Source of the DNA: an uncultured Cellvibrio sp.
Lineage (GTDB): Bacteria; Pseudomonadota; Gammaproteobacteria; Pseudomonadales; Cellvibrionaceae
Assembly: GCA_946480695.1 (NCBI GenBank)
Contig: CAMLKG010000001.1
Span: 124,001 to 188,000 of the forward strand
Length of the DNA stretch: 64,000 nucleotides
Reading direction: 5' to 3'
The stretch's first letter is position 1. The number at the start of each line of letters is the position of its first letter. A program made the translations under genes and the position numbers. Shown here piece by piece: positions 1-10,086 of this stretch. The notes beneath the pieces are model-generated. The model made no database searches. It was not told the DNA's origin and saw only the letters and a list, made by a program, of their open reading frames with translations.

Positions 1-312
1 CCCTCTCCCGGTTTGTTAGCCTATTCCTCCACCAAAGGCGCAATCACTGCCTTTACTAAAAGCCTTGCAAAAATGTTAATCAAAAAAGGGATTCGCGTTA
101 ATGCGGTCGCACCAGGCCCTATTTGGACCCCCTTGCAACAAAGTGGTGGACAGCCTCCCCATAAACTGGAACATTTTGGTGAAGGCACCCCCATGGGACG
201 GCCGGGCCAGCCTGCGGAAGTCGCGCCTGCGTTTGTATTCCTGGCTTCGCAAGAATCCAGTTACATTACGGCGGAAGTGATTGGCGTTACCGGTGGTATG
301 CACACACCATAG
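1..312 (+). CDS. SDR family oxidoreductase, 5'-truncated by window edge
   Basis: The reading frame is open from base 1 and encodes the last 103 residues of a short-chain dehydrogenase/reductase; the start lies outside the window. The catalytic Tyr and Lys of the YxxxK motif are visible (YSSTK, visible residues 8-12). They are followed by the usual [14 protein letters not shown] segment after the active site and the C-terminal [11 protein letters not shown] strand and turn. The family binds NAD(P) in an N-terminal Rossmann fold that is not visible here, so neither substrate nor cofactor can be assigned. The C-terminus resembles YghA/glucose-dehydrogenase-like SDRs (inference). It ends just before two inverted repeats. 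Confidence 0.85.
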   Translation, partial: PSPGLLAYSSTKGAITAFTKSLAKMLIKKGIRVNAVAPGPIWTPLQQSGGQPPHKLEHFGEGTPMGRPGQPAEVAPAFVFLASQESSYITAEVIGVTGGMHTP

Positions 313-372
313 CAACAATTACATGGATCCAGGCTCAAATCGGTGAGCAAAAAAAATTTTTGCGGCAAATGT

Positions 373-423
373 AAAACGTTACACCAGCCAAATTTGAAAA
401 AAATTTAGCGGGTGTAACGTTTT
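373..423 (+). terminator. Inverted repeat downstream of SDR gene
   Basis: Arms AAAACGTTACACC (373-385) and GGTGTAACGTTTT (411-423) are perfectly complementary around an AT-rich loop, and the right arm ends in TTTT. The position 60 bp after the SDR stop suits a rho-independent terminator, although the loop is long. Confidence 0.5.
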
Positions 424-435
424 AACGCCCCAGTG

Positions 436-482
436 ATATTAATTGCCTGATAAGACTCCTGTCGGTATCAGGCAATTAATAT
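436..482. terminator. 17-bp perfect inverted repeat between convergent genes
   Basis: Arms at 436-452 and 466-482 are perfectly complementary (core TTGCCTGAT / ATCAGGCAA) around a 13-base loop. It lies between the SDR gene and the convergent outer-membrane gene that ends at 533. There is no long T-run, so it is either a bidirectional terminator or a dispersed palindrome. Confidence 0.45.
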
Positions 483-532
483 TTCCGTTCCACGGAACAC
501 GGGTTATGCATGACATGAGTGTTGCGTTAACC

Positions 533-1129
533 TTAAAACGTAAACTGCAAATTAACGTTGGCGTAGTCCACATCCATATCTATATCGTTTGGTTGCAGTA
601 CATTAATTTCATCGCGAGAGATTTCAAAATTGAAACGCTCGTATTCCAGGCGCAAATCCAGGTGCTCAGCCAAACGAAACTTGGCTCCCACTCCCCAGAA
701 GGTTTCATCGCCATCATAATCATCGCTTAACACGAAATCTTCCGTGTCTATATTGGTATCCGCATCCCACCACAATTTACCGCCCTTGGCATAGATACCA
801 ATTCCTTCGGTGATCGGTAACTCGATAATCAAGTCCAATGCCTTGCCTTTTGGGTCGATATCCAGGGTGCTGTTACCCGCCTCATCAAAATCTATATAAG
901 CGGCTTCCACACCAATGTACTCATTGAATTTCACCACGGCAAATACTTTTTTAGCAGCTTCGTCTTCGTCGAAGTCACCATCCTTTAATTTTGTTAATCC
1001 ATAACCTGCCCCAATTGAAAATTCCGGGTTCAAACGCCAGTTTTCATCTGATTGAGCCAAAGCTGAAGAAGAAATGGCTACAGAAGAAAGTAAACCCGCG
1101 CAAAGTGTCACTATATTTTTTTTGAACAT
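533..1129 (-). CDS. Outer membrane beta-barrel protein (OmpA-like/Opa fold)
   Basis: A 198-residue protein with a clear signal peptide (MFKKN..., cleavage after about residue 25, ALA/QS). The rest alternates short amphipathic strands and acidic turns and ends in the aromatic strand NLQFTF, whose terminal Phe is typical of barrels inserted by BAM. Size and pattern fit an eight-stranded outer-membrane-protein-like domain. There is no OmpA peptidoglycan-binding domain. The turns are rich in Asp/Glu (for example DGDFDEDEA and DDYDGDE). No function can be assigned. It is transcribed alone. Confidence 0.7.
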   Translation of the reverse strand: MFKKNIVTLCAGLLSSVAISSSALAQSDENWRLNPEFSIGAGYGLTKLKDGDFDEDEAAKKVFAVVKFNEYIGVEAAYIDFDEAGNSTLDIDPKGKALDLIIELPITEGIGIYAKGGKLWWDADTNIDTEDFVLSDDYDGDETFWGVGAKFRLAEHLDLRLEYERFNFEISRDEINVLQPNDIDMDVDYANVNLQFTF

Positions 1130-1439
1130 GGCTATTTCTCCGATTTTTAAATATTACCCGGGGTACAACGCAAAGGGTGTACCAACGCAACCATGCGGAG
1201 AAATGCGGTTTTACCTGCAACAAACGGCAGGTATTTCAGCGTAATAGCGTATTTTTCACTATCGAGGCAATTCCAGTCGATCCAAAATTGCATGGATTTC
1301 AGGTAATTATTACAAATTGACGATGTAGATTATGAAGAATGAAAGTTTTTAAAGAGGTGGAAACATCCTTGTTCACAATTGTCTTATGAATCTTTATTTC
1401 CAAACATATTTTTCTAATTATGCTTTGATATTTTATCCG
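1130..1439. other. Intergenic region, 310 bp
   Basis: This lies between the start of the outer-membrane gene and the end of ybiT. It should hold the promoter of the minus-strand outer-membrane gene. No coding frame, tRNA or strong hairpin was seen. Confidence 0.5.
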
Positions 1440-3029
1440 TTAACCTACATAGATTCCCTGGCTGCGCAAGTAATCTTCGTAGTTACCGTGAAAATCTATG
1501 ATGCCCGCGGGTTGCATATCAATAATTCTGGTGGCGAGGGAGGATACAAATTCACGGTCATGACTGACAAAAATTAATGTGCCTGGATAATTTTCCAAAG
1601 CAAGGTTTAGCGCCTCGATAGACTCCATATCCAAATGGTTAGTGGGTTCATCCATCAATAACACGTTGGGATTAACCAAGCTGAGCTTGCCAAAGAGCAT
1701 ACGGCCTTTTTCGCCACCGGATAAAACTTTGACATTTTTCTTTACCTCATCGTTAGAAAAAAGCATACGGCCAAGTGCGCCGCGGACTAATTGCTCATCG
1801 CCTTTGGTCCATTGCTTCATCCAGTCAAACAGATTGCAATTTTCCGCAAAGTCAGCCGCATGGTCTTGCGCGAAATAGCCAATCTCCGCTTGCTCAGCCC
1901 ATTTCACGGTACCGCTGTCCGGCTGCAAATCACCGTAGAGGCAACGCAGCAATGTTGTTTTACCGGCGCCGTTAGGGCCAATGATGGCAATGCGTTCACC
2001 GGCTTCCACCTGTAAACTCAAATCGGTAAATAAGGGACGATCAAACCCTTTGGTTAAACTCTCCAGGGTAACCGCCTGGCGATGCAATTTTTTATTCTGT
2101 ACGAATTTAATGTAAGGGCTTACACGGCTTGACGGTTTAATGTCTTCCAATTGGATTTTTTCTATTTGGCGCGCACGTGATGTAGCCTGTTTGGCTTTGG
2201 ATGCGTTAGCAGAAAAACGGCTGACAAATGTTTGCAGCTCTGCAATTTGCGCTTTTTTCTTCGCATTCTCATTCAGTAGTTTTTCACGCGCTTGCGTGGA
2301 AGCCATCATATAGTCATCGTAATTGCCGGGGTATACACGTAACTCCCCGTAATCCAGGTCCGCCATATGGGTACAAACAGCATTTAGAAAGTGGCGATCG
2401 TGCGAAATAATGATAATGGTGCTGTTGCGTTCCACTAAAATATTTTCCAGCCAGCGAATGGTATTGATGTCCAGGTTGTTGGTCGGTTCGTCCAGCAACA
2501 ATACATCAGGATCGGAAAACAATGCCTGCGCTAATAACACCCGCAATTTCCAACCCGGCGCTACCGCACTCATGGGGCCAAAATGTTGCTCGATGGGAAT
2601 ATCCAACCCTAATAACAATTCGCCCGCGCGCGATTCAGCGGTGTAGCCATCCATTTCCGCAAATGCCACTTCCAGCTCAGCGACACGCATGCCATCTTCT
2701 TCGCTCATTTCCGGTAACGCGTAAATACGGTCACGTTCAGATTTTATCGCCCAGAGTTCGGTGTGCCCCATGATCACCGTATCCACTACCGAGTATTCCT
2801 CGTAAGCGAATTGATCCTGCTTCAATTTACCCAGGCGAGTGTTGGGCTCCAGCATCACTTGCCCTGCGGAAGGCTCAAGGTCACCACCCAGGATTTTCAT
2901 AAACGTGGATTTACCGCAGCCGTTGGCACCGATGAGGCCATAACGGTTACCGTTATTAAATTTGACGGAAACATTTTCAAACAGGGGCTTTGCACCAAAT
3001 TGCATGGTGATATTGGCAGTGGAGATCAC
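1440..3029 (-). CDS. ybiT: ABC-F family ATPase YbiT
   Basis: A 529-residue soluble protein with two ABC ATPase domains and no membrane segment, as in ABC-F translation factors that act at the ribosomal E site. Domain 1 has Walker [10 protein letters not shown] (about residues 34-42) and Walker [12 protein letters not shown]. Its signature loop is the atypical VAPGWKLR that E. coli YbiT also shows. The inter-domain linker is basic and helical, with [10 protein letters not shown] and [14 protein letters not shown] stretches. Domain 2 has [17 protein letters not shown] and [11 protein letters not shown]. It matches E. coli YbiT along its length from memory. The precise role of YbiT is less certain than that of EttA. 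It is monocistronic. Confidence 0.93.
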   Translation of the reverse strand: MISTANITMQFGAKPLFENVSVKFNNGNRYGLIGANGCGKSTFMKILGGDLEPSAGQVMLEPNTRLGKLKQDQFAYEEYSVVDTVIMGHTELWAIKSERDRIYALPEMSEEDGMRVAELEVAFAEMDGYTAESRAGELLLGLDIPIEQHFGPMSAVAPGWKLRVLLAQALFSDPDVLLLDEPTNNLDINTIRWLENILVERNSTIIIISHDRHFLNAVCTHMADLDYGELRVYPGNYDDYMMASTQAREKLLNENAKKKAQIAELQTFVSRFSANASKAKQATSRARQIEKIQLEDIKPSSRVSPYIKFVQNKKLHRQAVTLESLTKGFDRPLFTDLSLQVEAGERIAIIGPNGAGKTTLLRCLYGDLQPDSGTVKWAEQAEIGYFAQDHAADFAENCNLFDWMKQWTKGDEQLVRGALGRMLFSNDEVKKNVKVLSGGEKGRMLFGKLSLVNPNVLLMDEPTNHLDMESIEALNLALENYPGTLIFVSHDREFVSSLATRIIDMQPAGIIDFHGNYEDYLRSQGIYVG

Positions 3030-3121
3030 AGGTAAGTTCTCGGCGATTGGGCGATAGAAAAGGATGTTTTTAACGGGCGCGCATTTTAGCCTAGTCCGCC
3101 CACCGAAAGGGATTTTTATTG

Positions 3122-3163
3122 CCTGGTATCGTTTAACCGCCAGGGGCGATTAAACGATACCGG
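3122..3163. repeat. Inverted repeat between ybiT and sigma operon
   Basis: Arms CTGGTATCGTTTAA and TTAAACGATACCGG flank a GC-rich loop just downstream of the sigma-operon's last gene. A hairpin of about 14 bp is possible on either strand, but no T-tract follows, so terminator function is uncertain. Confidence 0.4.
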
Positions 3164-3175
3164 GGGGGGAAGTGA

Positions 3176-3511
3176 TTAAATCAACGCGGATTTCCGCAAT
3201 ACCCATACCAGGGGCACCGCAACAACGACTAGCGCAACGCCCAGGGCAAGCGTCATCAAACTGGTGGTATCGAAGGTTAACAGCCAACCGTATACGGGGC
3301 GTACCAGGTCGCGCCAGGGCAGTTGGACTGCGACCAATAATGCAATCAGGGTGACCGGCAAGGCAACAATCAATCGCTCCAGCCAGGGGTTCAAACGGTG
3401 ATGTTGCGGCAAGCTCGCCATTACGCGCGCCGTAAAATCATCATCATCAATATATGCGCTACTGTGTTGTAGCCCTTGCTTGAGAAACGCATCAAACGAT
3501 TTATCGCTCAT
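3176..3511 (-). CDS. Two-TM membrane protein in ECF sigma operon, possible anti-sigma partner
   Basis: A 111-residue protein read from the ATG at 3511, which has GAGG upstream; the seven codons before it have no Shine-Dalgarno support. A soluble N-terminus (about 50 residues) precedes two hydrophobic segments, about residues 50-68 and 78-102. It is 45 bp downstream of an ECF sigma gene on the same strand, the place where anti-sigma factors usually sit. No HxxxCxxC zinc anti-sigma motif is present, so a role as cognate membrane regulator is inferred from position only. Confidence 0.6.
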   Translation of the reverse strand: MSDKSFDAFLKQGLQHSSAYIDDDDFTARVMASLPQHHRLNPWLERLIVALPVTLIALLVAVQLPWRDLVRPVYGWLLTFDTTSLMTLALGVALVVVAVPLVWVLRKSALI

Positions 3512-3556
3512 GGAATACCTCATTATCTGCACAGTACGGTGGGCTCGACATACGCA

Positions 3557-4105
3557 TTACTCAGGTAATGCGTCCTGCCAGGACGCCAGCAAATTTTGCA
3601 GTTTTTGTTTACCGCGATTGATATGGGTTTTTACGGTTCCCAGTGGAATCCCCATAATAGTCGCCGCTTCTTCATGGGAAAAGCCGTCTTCATAGCATAG
3701 CCGAATGGCGAGCTGCTGCCCGGCGCTCAGGGTTTGCATTGCCGCTTCCACATCCCTTCGGGCATGGAATTGTTGCAAACTGCATTGGTCTGCTTCCACC
3801 TCCTCGTTCTCATCCAGCTCACACCATTCAATTTTTTTGGCGCGCCAACGGTTGGCCGCAATATTAAAGGCGATGCGATAGAGCCAGGTTGAGAACTTGG
3901 CTTCCGCGCGGAAAGCGCCCAGCGCTGCGTAGGCCTTCATAAAGGTCTCTTGCGCCAGATCGTCCGCGAGGTGGGTGTCGCCATTACACAACCGCCGTGC
4001 CCAGGTACGCAGTTGCGACTGGTAGCGCAAGACCAATTGCGCAAAGGCGTGCTGGTCCTTGCGGTTGACCACCCGCGCAATCAATTCCTGATCGGGAACT
4101 GACAT
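3557..4105 (-). CDS. ECF-type RNA polymerase sigma factor
   Basis: A 182-residue sigma-70 family protein with only regions 2 and 4. Region 2 contains DLAQETFMKAYAAL and FSTWLYRIAFNIA. Region 4 contains the helix-turn-helix EEAATIMGIPLGTVKTHINRGKQKL-type sequence near residues 145-170. It belongs to the RpoE-like ECF group and would redirect RNA polymerase to a small regulon. It is the middle gene of a three-gene operon: the upstream 259-residue gene ends 5 bp before this start, and a two-TM protein follows. The inducing signal is unknown. Confidence 0.9.
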   Translation of the reverse strand: MSVPDQELIARVVNRKDQHAFAQLVLRYQSQLRTWARRLCNGDTHLADDLAQETFMKAYAALGAFRAEAKFSTWLYRIAFNIAANRWRAKKIEWCELDENEEVEADQCSLQQFHARRDVEAAMQTLSAGQQLAIRLCYEDGFSHEEAATIMGIPLGTVKTHINRGKQKLQNLLASWQDALPE

Positions 4106-4110
4106 GCGGT

Positions 4111-4890
4111 TTAGTCCTGTTGTCCAGCCTGTTGTTCAATAACCGGGCCCACTTTGGGCTTGTTCAGATACCAGATAAGGATTCGCGAGCAACCCAGCGC
4201 GATCAGGATGAACCCAATGGCGCCGATTGCAAAATCCAGAAGCGCCGTGAGGAAAATCAATAAACCGATACCCAGGAATAGGTGGCGAATTCCCCCCGCC
4301 AAATCCCCTGAATCACTGGCCGCCCTGGGCTCATCCCCACGCAGCAGTTCGATGGGAATATCGCGCCCGGCGGCGAGCAACTTATCGATATTGCTGTTAA
4401 TGTCCTGTTGGCGACGGTGTTTGGCACGGTAGTGTTGCACCAAAAAAAAACACAACAGAAAAATCGGGCCACCGAAAATAAAAAAGACCGCAAGTATGGG
4501 TATTAGTAACGCCAATTGGAAATTTCCCCCGTCAAAATTGTTGTCGCCAAAGGCTTGCTGAAGTCCATGATCCAGTTCGCGTTGCCAATCCTGGTGATCG
4601 CGCATTTCCTGTTCGTGCCGGCGTGCGCCCTGTTCCATTGCGCGCGCTTGTTGTTCGAGTTCCTTCAGCCGGTCCTGGTCATCCGCCGGGGCGGTTGGAG
4701 CAATCACAGGCGGAGGCGCATCCGGATGCACGGGGGCAAGCGGCAGCTCCTGTTGTTGCACCTCAACGGGTGACGAGCCATCCAATGGAACGGGAGTTCC
4801 CTCCAGTTCCGCCGCCGCGGCGGGAAGAACAAGCGCACCTGCCACAGCCAGCACACAAAGGCGATGTGACAACATTGTTAATAGGGTCAT
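4111..4890 (-). CDS. Predicted membrane protein (DUF6249-like), first gene of sigma operon
   Basis: A 259-residue protein with an N-terminal signal peptide (cleavage near AAA/ELEG). A Pro-rich segment follows, then a charged helix rich in Glu/Gln/Arg (about residues 72-115) that could form a coiled coil. Next come one TM segment (about 125-150), a cytoplasmic loop with GRDIPIELLRGDE, and a hydrophobic hairpin (about 200-240). The loop-plus-hairpin arrangement resembles DUF6249 proteins often found beside ECF sigma genes (from memory). It could sense envelope state for the sigma factor, but that is inference. Confidence 0.6.
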   Translation of the reverse strand: MTLLTMLSHRLCVLAVAGALVLPAAAAELEGTPVPLDGSSPVEVQQQELPLAPVHPDAPPPVIAPTAPADDQDRLKELEQQARAMEQGARRHEQEMRDHQDWQRELDHGLQQAFGDNNFDGGNFQLALLIPILAVFFIFGGPIFLLCFFLVQHYRAKHRRQQDINSNIDKLLAAGRDIPIELLRGDEPRAASDSGDLAGGIRHLFLGIGLLIFLTALLDFAIGAIGFILIALGCSRILIWYLNKPKVGPVIEQQAGQQD

Positions 4891-5071
4891 GGGATAAGCC
4901 TCTTGGAAATATCCGGGCGGATTGTTAACGATCCGGTTAACGGATCAATCAAATGCCCCAACTCACAAACTAAGACACAGTCTAGCGACGGCTGGATTCA
5001 GGCGAAAAATATTTTTGGCGGACGTGGCCCGGGCGTGGATAGAGAGGGTGCATGCGTCGGCACCAAGCCGG

Positions 5072-7414
5072 TCAATTGACCAGCTTCTGCCAGAAGTTTT
5101 TGATGGGGTTGCCCGCCATATTGCAATCGGCCGTTTGCAGTGGGCGGAAATCATCACGCAGCGGCAACCATACCGATCCCTCGCAGGTTTCTGCGCTTAA
5201 TTTGCCCGTTGCCATGTCGATCCAGTCAAAGCTCACACCGGGCGGCGGTTCCTGCTCCAGGCTGCGGGTAGGCAATTGCTTCATAAAATCGGCCCAAACC
5301 TGCAAGGCCCCCCCGGCGCCACTGAGGGGGGTTTGGCTATTATCATCACGCCCCAGCCAGACCACCGCCAGGTGTTCGCCGCTGAAACCGGCAAACCAGC
5401 TATCGCGTTGGTCGTTGGTGGTGCCGGTTTTCCCGGCAAGCTCGATGGAGGATGGAATCTGGTTGTAGGCGCTGCGCCCCGAGCCTTCACGCAGGGTGCG
5501 CTGCATCGCGTATTGCAACAGGAAGGCCGATTCCGTTTCAAACCGCTGCTCCAATTCAAGTGGGTAGCGTTTAAGCGGTTTGCCATCGGCGGTTAACACT
5601 TCGCGGATCGCATGCAAGGGCGTATATACGCCTTCGGCAGCCAGCGTGTGATAGATGCCGGCGACCTCAAGTGGGGACATTTCCACCGCCCCCAGCAACA
5701 TCGCCGGTAATTGCGGTACATCGCCCTGGTAGCCGGCGCGCTTGATAGTTTTGGCAACGGCCCCTAAACCCAACTCCATCCCCAAACGCGCGGTGGATTG
5801 GTTGTAGGAATAAGCCAGGCCCTTATAAAGCGGAATATCGCCGTGGTCTTTTTTATCGTAGTTTTGCGGCGCCCACCATTTACCGCCGGATTTATAGCTC
5901 ACCGGCGCATCGCTGATGATGGTCCCCAAATTGTATTTCTGCGGAATTTCCAACGCAGTTAAATACACAAACGGCTTCACCAGCGAACCGATTTGCCGTT
6001 TTGCATCCAGGGCGCGATTTAACCCGGCAAAGCGCGGATTGGTATCGCCAACCAGCGCGAGAATTTCCCCACCGCCGACTGACGTTACCACTAACGCCCC
6101 CTGCACATCTTTGGTTTTATATTGTTTCTCCAGCTGCTCGGTACGCAGCTTGAGTGATTTTTCCGCCTGCCGCTGCACCATGGGCGATAAAGTGGTGAAA
6201 ATGCGCAAGCCTTCACTGCGCAAATCATCTTCTTCGTAATCCTGTTTCAACTGGCGCTTCACCAAATCCATAAATGCCGGATAAGTAGTCGAGCTGGCCT
6301 CGCCCGGCGCCACCACGCCCAGCGGCGCCGCCTGGCCGGCTTTTAATTGCCGGTCATCAATCAAGCCTTCCTGGTGCATAACTGCCAGCACCACATTGCG
6401 CCGCTCTTTCGCGCGCTCGGGGTGTTTCCAGGGATTGTAATAGGAAGCGCCTTTTACCAGGCCGATCAACAACGCGAGGTCGTGGGGTTTTAATTCCTTT
6501 AATGGTTGGCGGAAGTAATGTTGCGAAGCCAGGGCAAAGCCGTGGATAGCGCGCGGCCCGCTTTGGCCGAGGAAAATTTCATTAATGTAGGCTTCCAGTA
6601 TTTCCGATTTGCTGTAATGCACTTCCAGCAGCACCGCCATAATCGCTTCGGGAATTTTGCGGCGCAGCAAGCTTTGCTCGTTGGTCAGATAAAAGTTTTT
6701 GACCAATTGTTGGGTAATCGTGCTGCCGCCCTGGACCACATTCCCGTGGGTGACATTCACCCAGGCCGCACGAATAATTGCCAGCGGCGATACGCCATGG
6801 TGTTCGAGGAAATGTTTATCTTCCACCGCCAGCAGGGTTTCGCCCAACAGGGGCGGCAAATCAGCGAGGCGAACCAACAAGCGATCTTCTTTATCCGCAG
6901 GATAAAACCCGCCAATTTCCTCCGGCTCCAACCGCACCAATGGCAAATCAGCACCGGCCAAATCAATTAATCCCTGTACCGAGCCATTACCGACACGCAA
7001 CATAAATTTGCGCGAAGGTTCCGCTTTATCCCAAAACGCAAAACCGCGGCTGTGGATGTGATACGTCACTTCATTGGAATGTGCGCTGACTTTTTTAACG
7101 ATTTGGCCGGGAGCATTGATGTCTCCATTAAACCGGTACCCCAACGCACGCAATTCCTGCTCAAATAATATCGGTGTAAGCGATAGCCCCTGATACAACT
7201 CCAATGGCCGCGCATACACCCGCGCGGGCAATGCCCACTTCTTGCCCTCAAATTTCTCACGCACTACCGAATCCAGATACAGCGTCCATATTCCCAGGAG
7301 GGCAATAATCAGCAGTAATCCATAGAGAATCCAGATGCGCGCCAGGGCCCAGCCACGGCGACTGGAGGAAGCGGTAGATTTTGCGCGGCGGCTGGTGGTA
7401 CGGCGTTTGGTCAT
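5072..7414 (-). CDS. mrcB: Bifunctional penicillin-binding protein 1B
   Basis: A 780-residue class A PBP that polymerises and cross-links peptidoglycan. It has a basic cytoplasmic N-terminus, one TM anchor (about residues 25-46), a UvrB-like UB2H region, then a GT51 glycosyltransferase with catalytic Glu198 in AVEDKHFLEHHGVS and the QGGSTITQQLVKN block. The transpeptidase follows with Ser477 in GSLVKP, the SYN motif at 536-538 and KTG at 662-664. All catalytic motifs are intact and the length is normal. It is monocistronic, with the start at 7414 supported by the short Arg/Lys-rich tail that is usual for PBP1B. Confidence 0.95.
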   Translation of the reverse strand: MTKRRTTSRRAKSTASSSRRGWALARIWILYGLLLIIALLGIWTLYLDSVVREKFEGKKWALPARVYARPLELYQGLSLTPILFEQELRALGYRFNGDINAPGQIVKKVSAHSNEVTYHIHSRGFAFWDKAEPSRKFMLRVGNGSVQGLIDLAGADLPLVRLEPEEIGGFYPADKEDRLLVRLADLPPLLGETLLAVEDKHFLEHHGVSPLAIIRAAWVNVTHGNVVQGGSTITQQLVKNFYLTNEQSLLRRKIPEAIMAVLLEVHYSKSEILEAYINEIFLGQSGPRAIHGFALASQHYFRQPLKELKPHDLALLIGLVKGASYYNPWKHPERAKERRNVVLAVMHQEGLIDDRQLKAGQAAPLGVVAPGEASSTTYPAFMDLVKRQLKQDYEEDDLRSEGLRIFTTLSPMVQRQAEKSLKLRTEQLEKQYKTKDVQGALVVTSVGGGEILALVGDTNPRFAGLNRALDAKRQIGSLVKPFVYLTALEIPQKYNLGTIISDAPVSYKSGGKWWAPQNYDKKDHGDIPLYKGLAYSYNQSTARLGMELGLGAVAKTIKRAGYQGDVPQLPAMLLGAVEMSPLEVAGIYHTLAAEGVYTPLHAIREVLTADGKPLKRYPLELEQRFETESAFLLQYAMQRTLREGSGRSAYNQIPSSIELAGKTGTTNDQRDSWFAGFSGEHLAVVWLGRDDNSQTPLSGAGGALQVWADFMKQLPTRSLEQEPPPGVSFDWIDMATGKLSAETCEGSVWLPLRDDFRPLQTADCNMAGNPIKNFWQKLVN

Positions 7415-7688
7415 GAGTCAGCAAATTCCCGGATAGCGCAGGGCAAAACCCGCAAGGAAGTTTTATTAACAGCAGTCTTCGTTGATAGCAGAAGCGAAAG
7501 GCGCGACAGTTTACTCGCCAACCCCCTCCATGGCGAGGCCCCCGCATAAAGGTAAAGGGGTTGCATCAGCCCGCAAACTTATAAATGAAAGCCATGAATC
7601 GCGGCTTAACACTTTCGCGGGTATCGCAAGTTTTGCATAATGCCCCACACATTTTCCCACCCGTTACCTACCTCCCAAAGGCATCCCC

Positions 7689-8690
7689 ATGAGCAAGCAA
7701 TACCACATCTACGGCATAGGCGCCGCCCTGGTCGATACTGAAATTACCCTCACCGACGCCGACCTCACCACCATGGCCGTTGCCAAAGGGGTTATGACGC
7801 TGGTGGATGAACCCCGCCAGCAACAGCTCATCGACTATTTGCAAAACCATTTGGTTGCATCGCACAGGGCCAGTGGCGGTTCAGCCGCCAACAGCATCAT
7901 CGCCGCCAGTTATTTTGGCTGTAATAATTTCTATTCGTGCAAAGTTGCCAATGATGAAAATGGGAAATTTTATTTAAACGACATCAACGCGGCAGGCGTA
8001 ACCACGCCATCACACATCCAACCGCCCGCGGGTATTACCGGTAAATGCCTCGTCATGATTACACCCGATGCCGAGCGCACCATGAATACATTTTTGGGCA
8101 TCAGCGAAACCCTTTCCGTAAACGAATTGGACCCGCAGGCAATTGCAGATTCCCACTACGTGTATATTGAAGGCTATCTCGTCACCTCCCCCACCGGCCG
8201 GGCAGCAGCCATTGCGTTGCGCAAGCAGGCTGAAGCGAACAACACCCGCACAGCATTAAGTTTATCGGACCCGGCGATGGTGCAATTTTTCCGCGCTGGA
8301 TTGCTGGAAATGATCGGCGATGGAGTCGATCTGATTTTTTGCAATCGCGATGAAGCCATCGGCTTCACCCAAACCCAAAATATTGAGCAAGCCAGCGAGG
8401 CGCTGAAAAAATATTGCAAACAATTTGCGATTACGTGTGGCGGCGAAGGCGCATTGGTATTTGATGGCAAACAACTACTCCAGGTAGCCGCCGCCCCCGT
8501 CAAACCCATAGACACCAATGGTGCCGGCGACATGTTTGCGGGCGCGTTTTTATATGCAATCAATAACGGCAAGGATTTTAAAACCGCTGCGGAATTTGCA
8601 AACCGCGCCGCCGCTAAGGTTGTATCGCAATTCGGCCCGCGCTTAAAGCCGGAACAGCATAGCGAATTGAAAGATGGATTTTTTCAATGA
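7689..8690 (+). CDS. PfkB-family carbohydrate/adenosine kinase
   Basis: A 333-residue ribokinase-fold enzyme. It shows the N-terminal glycine pair region GGSAANSI (about residue 60) and the C-terminal PfkB signature [13 protein letters not shown] with catalytic Asp. The protein resembles the adenosine kinase-like group found next to core genes in Pseudomonas and relatives. Substrate (adenosine or a sugar) cannot be settled from sequence. The stop overlaps the convergent YqhA-like gene by 7 bp. The start follows AAAGGC. Confidence 0.85.
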   Translation: MSKQYHIYGIGAALVDTEITLTDADLTTMAVAKGVMTLVDEPRQQQLIDYLQNHLVASHRASGGSAANSIIAASYFGCNNFYSCKVANDENGKFYLNDINAAGVTTPSHIQPPAGITGKCLVMITPDAERTMNTFLGISETLSVNELDPQAIADSHYVYIEGYLVTSPTGRAAAIALRKQAEANNTRTALSLSDPAMVQFFRAGLLEMIGDGVDLIFCNRDEAIGFTQTQNIEQASEALKKYCKQFAITCGGEGALVFDGKQLLQVAAAPVKPIDTNGAGDMFAGAFLYAINNGKDFKTAAEFANRAAAKVVSQFGPRLKPEQHSELKDGFFQ

Positions 8691-9250
8691 TGGGCCGCTT
8701 TAGCACTGGAACTCACTTTTTGCATCAACCAATCCGTATAGGCAATACCAATCGCGGAGAAGATAAATGCCATATGGATGATCGTTTGCCACATTACCCC
8801 TTCCTCGGTAAATTTTGCTTCCGGCATACCTATATTGCCCGCCTCGATAAAGGTCTTTAATAAATGGATGGAAGATATACCGATAATTGCCATTGCCAGT
8901 TTTACCTTCAGGACAGTGGCGTTTACATGGCTTAGCCATTCCGGTTGATCCGGATGGCCTTCCAGGCGCAAGCGCGATACAAAGGTCTCATAACCACCGA
9001 CAATAACCATTACCAGCAAATTGGAAATCATTACTACATCGATTAACCCCAACACAATCAACATAATAGATTGTTCATCCAGCTTATGGACATCCGTCAC
9101 CAAATGGAGCAGTTCTTTCAGGAACAAAAATACATAGGCGCACTGGGCAACAATAAGGCCCAAATACAGCGGAAGCTGCAACCAACGCGAGCTAAAAATC
9201 AATTTAGGGAAAAAACCTGCGGAATAAACATTTTCGTTTTCGTTCATCAT
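8684..9250 (-). CDS. yqhA: YqhA/UPF0114 family inner-membrane protein
   Basis: A 188-residue polytopic protein with about four TM helices (around residues 20-42, 62-85, 110-130 and 150-170). It has the family's [22 protein letters not shown] block in the second helix region. The family (TIGR00645) is widespread in proteobacteria and has no firmly known function. Either of two adjacent ATG codons (9250, 9247) may be the start; AGGTG lies just upstream. The 3' end overlaps the convergent kinase gene by 7 bp. Confidence 0.85.
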   Translation of the reverse strand: MMNENENVYSAGFFPKLIFSSRWLQLPLYLGLIVAQCAYVFLFLKELLHLVTDVHKLDEQSIMLIVLGLIDVVMISNLLVMVIVGGYETFVSRLRLEGHPDQPEWLSHVNATVLKVKLAMAIIGISSIHLLKTFIEAGNIGMPEAKFTEEGVMWQTIIHMAFIFSAIGIAYTDWLMQKVSSSAKAAHH

Positions 9251-9312
9251 TACACCTGATTGGGGTTAAATTGCTGGATAAAAATGTCGCCAATACTCAT
9301 TAGCACCGGCAT

Positions 9313-9344
9313 AAAAAACAAACGGCCTGCCCGGCAAGGCCGTT
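9313..9344 (-). terminator. Rho-independent terminator of moeB
   Basis: On the minus strand, AACGGCCT...AGGCCGTT forms an 8-bp GC-rich stem followed by TGTTTTTT. It touches the moeB stop codon (9343-9345) and ends the hemA-prfA-prmC-moeB transcript. Confidence 0.85.
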
Positions 9345-10086
9345 ATGGTGAACCACACACCGGGCAGTACGGATCTTTCGGCAGTTTCATTTCCCGCCAT
9401 TGCATATGGCGCGCATCCAATAACAACAACCGACCGGTTAAACCGGTACCGAAACCGCAAATCAATTTAATAGTTTCCAGTGCCTGCATTGAACCGATAA
9501 TACCGACCAGGGGTGCAAGCACACCATTGGCTGCGCAGGTTGCATCATCATTCCCTTCTTCATATAAGCAACGATAGCAAGGGCTTTGCCCGTTGCGCGC
9601 ATCAAAGACCGCCACCTGTCCTTCCAGGCGAATTGCCGCACCGGAAACCAAAGGTACCTGGGCGGCGACACACGCCGCATTAATCGCAAAACGGGTTTGG
9701 AAATTATCCGTACAATCCACCACTACGTCCGCTTGTTGCACTTGCCCAGCAAGGTTGTCGGCATCGAGGATTTTGTCAATGCAATTGACGGCTACTTGCG
9801 GATTCAATTCGTACAAACTCTGCGCAGCGGAAACGGCTTTGTTAACACCGATACGCGCGCCAGTATGCGCGATCTGGCGTTGCAAATTGGTTAAATCCAC
9901 ACTATCAAAATCTGCCAACACCAATTTCCCGACACCGGCCGCGGCGAGGTACATGGCAACCGGCGAACCCAGGCCGCCCAAACCGATAATTAATACGCGC
10001 GCCGACAATAATTTTTCCTGCCCCTCGATATCCACATCGGGCAGCATGATTTGTCGCGAGTAACGCAAGAGTTGTTCGTCGTTCAC
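9343..10086 (-). CDS. moeB: MoeB/ThiF family adenylyltransferase
   Basis: A 247-residue E1-like enzyme that would adenylate the C-terminal Gly of a ubiquitin-like sulfur carrier (MoaD in molybdopterin synthesis, or ThiS). It has the nucleotide-binding GLGGLGSPVAMYLA loop (about residue 35) and VDCTDNFQTR. Two zinc-binding Cys pairs are present, CYRC (about 172) and CPVC (about 241). The start overlaps the prmC stop by 4 bp (ATGA), so it is translationally coupled. Position after hemA-prfA-prmC is as in Pseudomonas, where it is called moeB. MoeB versus ThiF cannot be decided from sequence alone. Confidence 0.9.
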   Translation of the reverse strand: MNDEQLLRYSRQIMLPDVDIEGQEKLLSARVLIIGLGGLGSPVAMYLAAAGVGKLVLADFDSVDLTNLQRQIAHTGARIGVNKAVSAAQSLYELNPQVAVNCIDKILDADNLAGQVQQADVVVDCTDNFQTRFAINAACVAAQVPLVSGAAIRLEGQVAVFDARNGQSPCYRCLYEEGNDDATCAANGVLAPLVGIIGSMQALETIKLICGFGTGLTGRLLLLDARHMQWREMKLPKDPYCPVCGSP

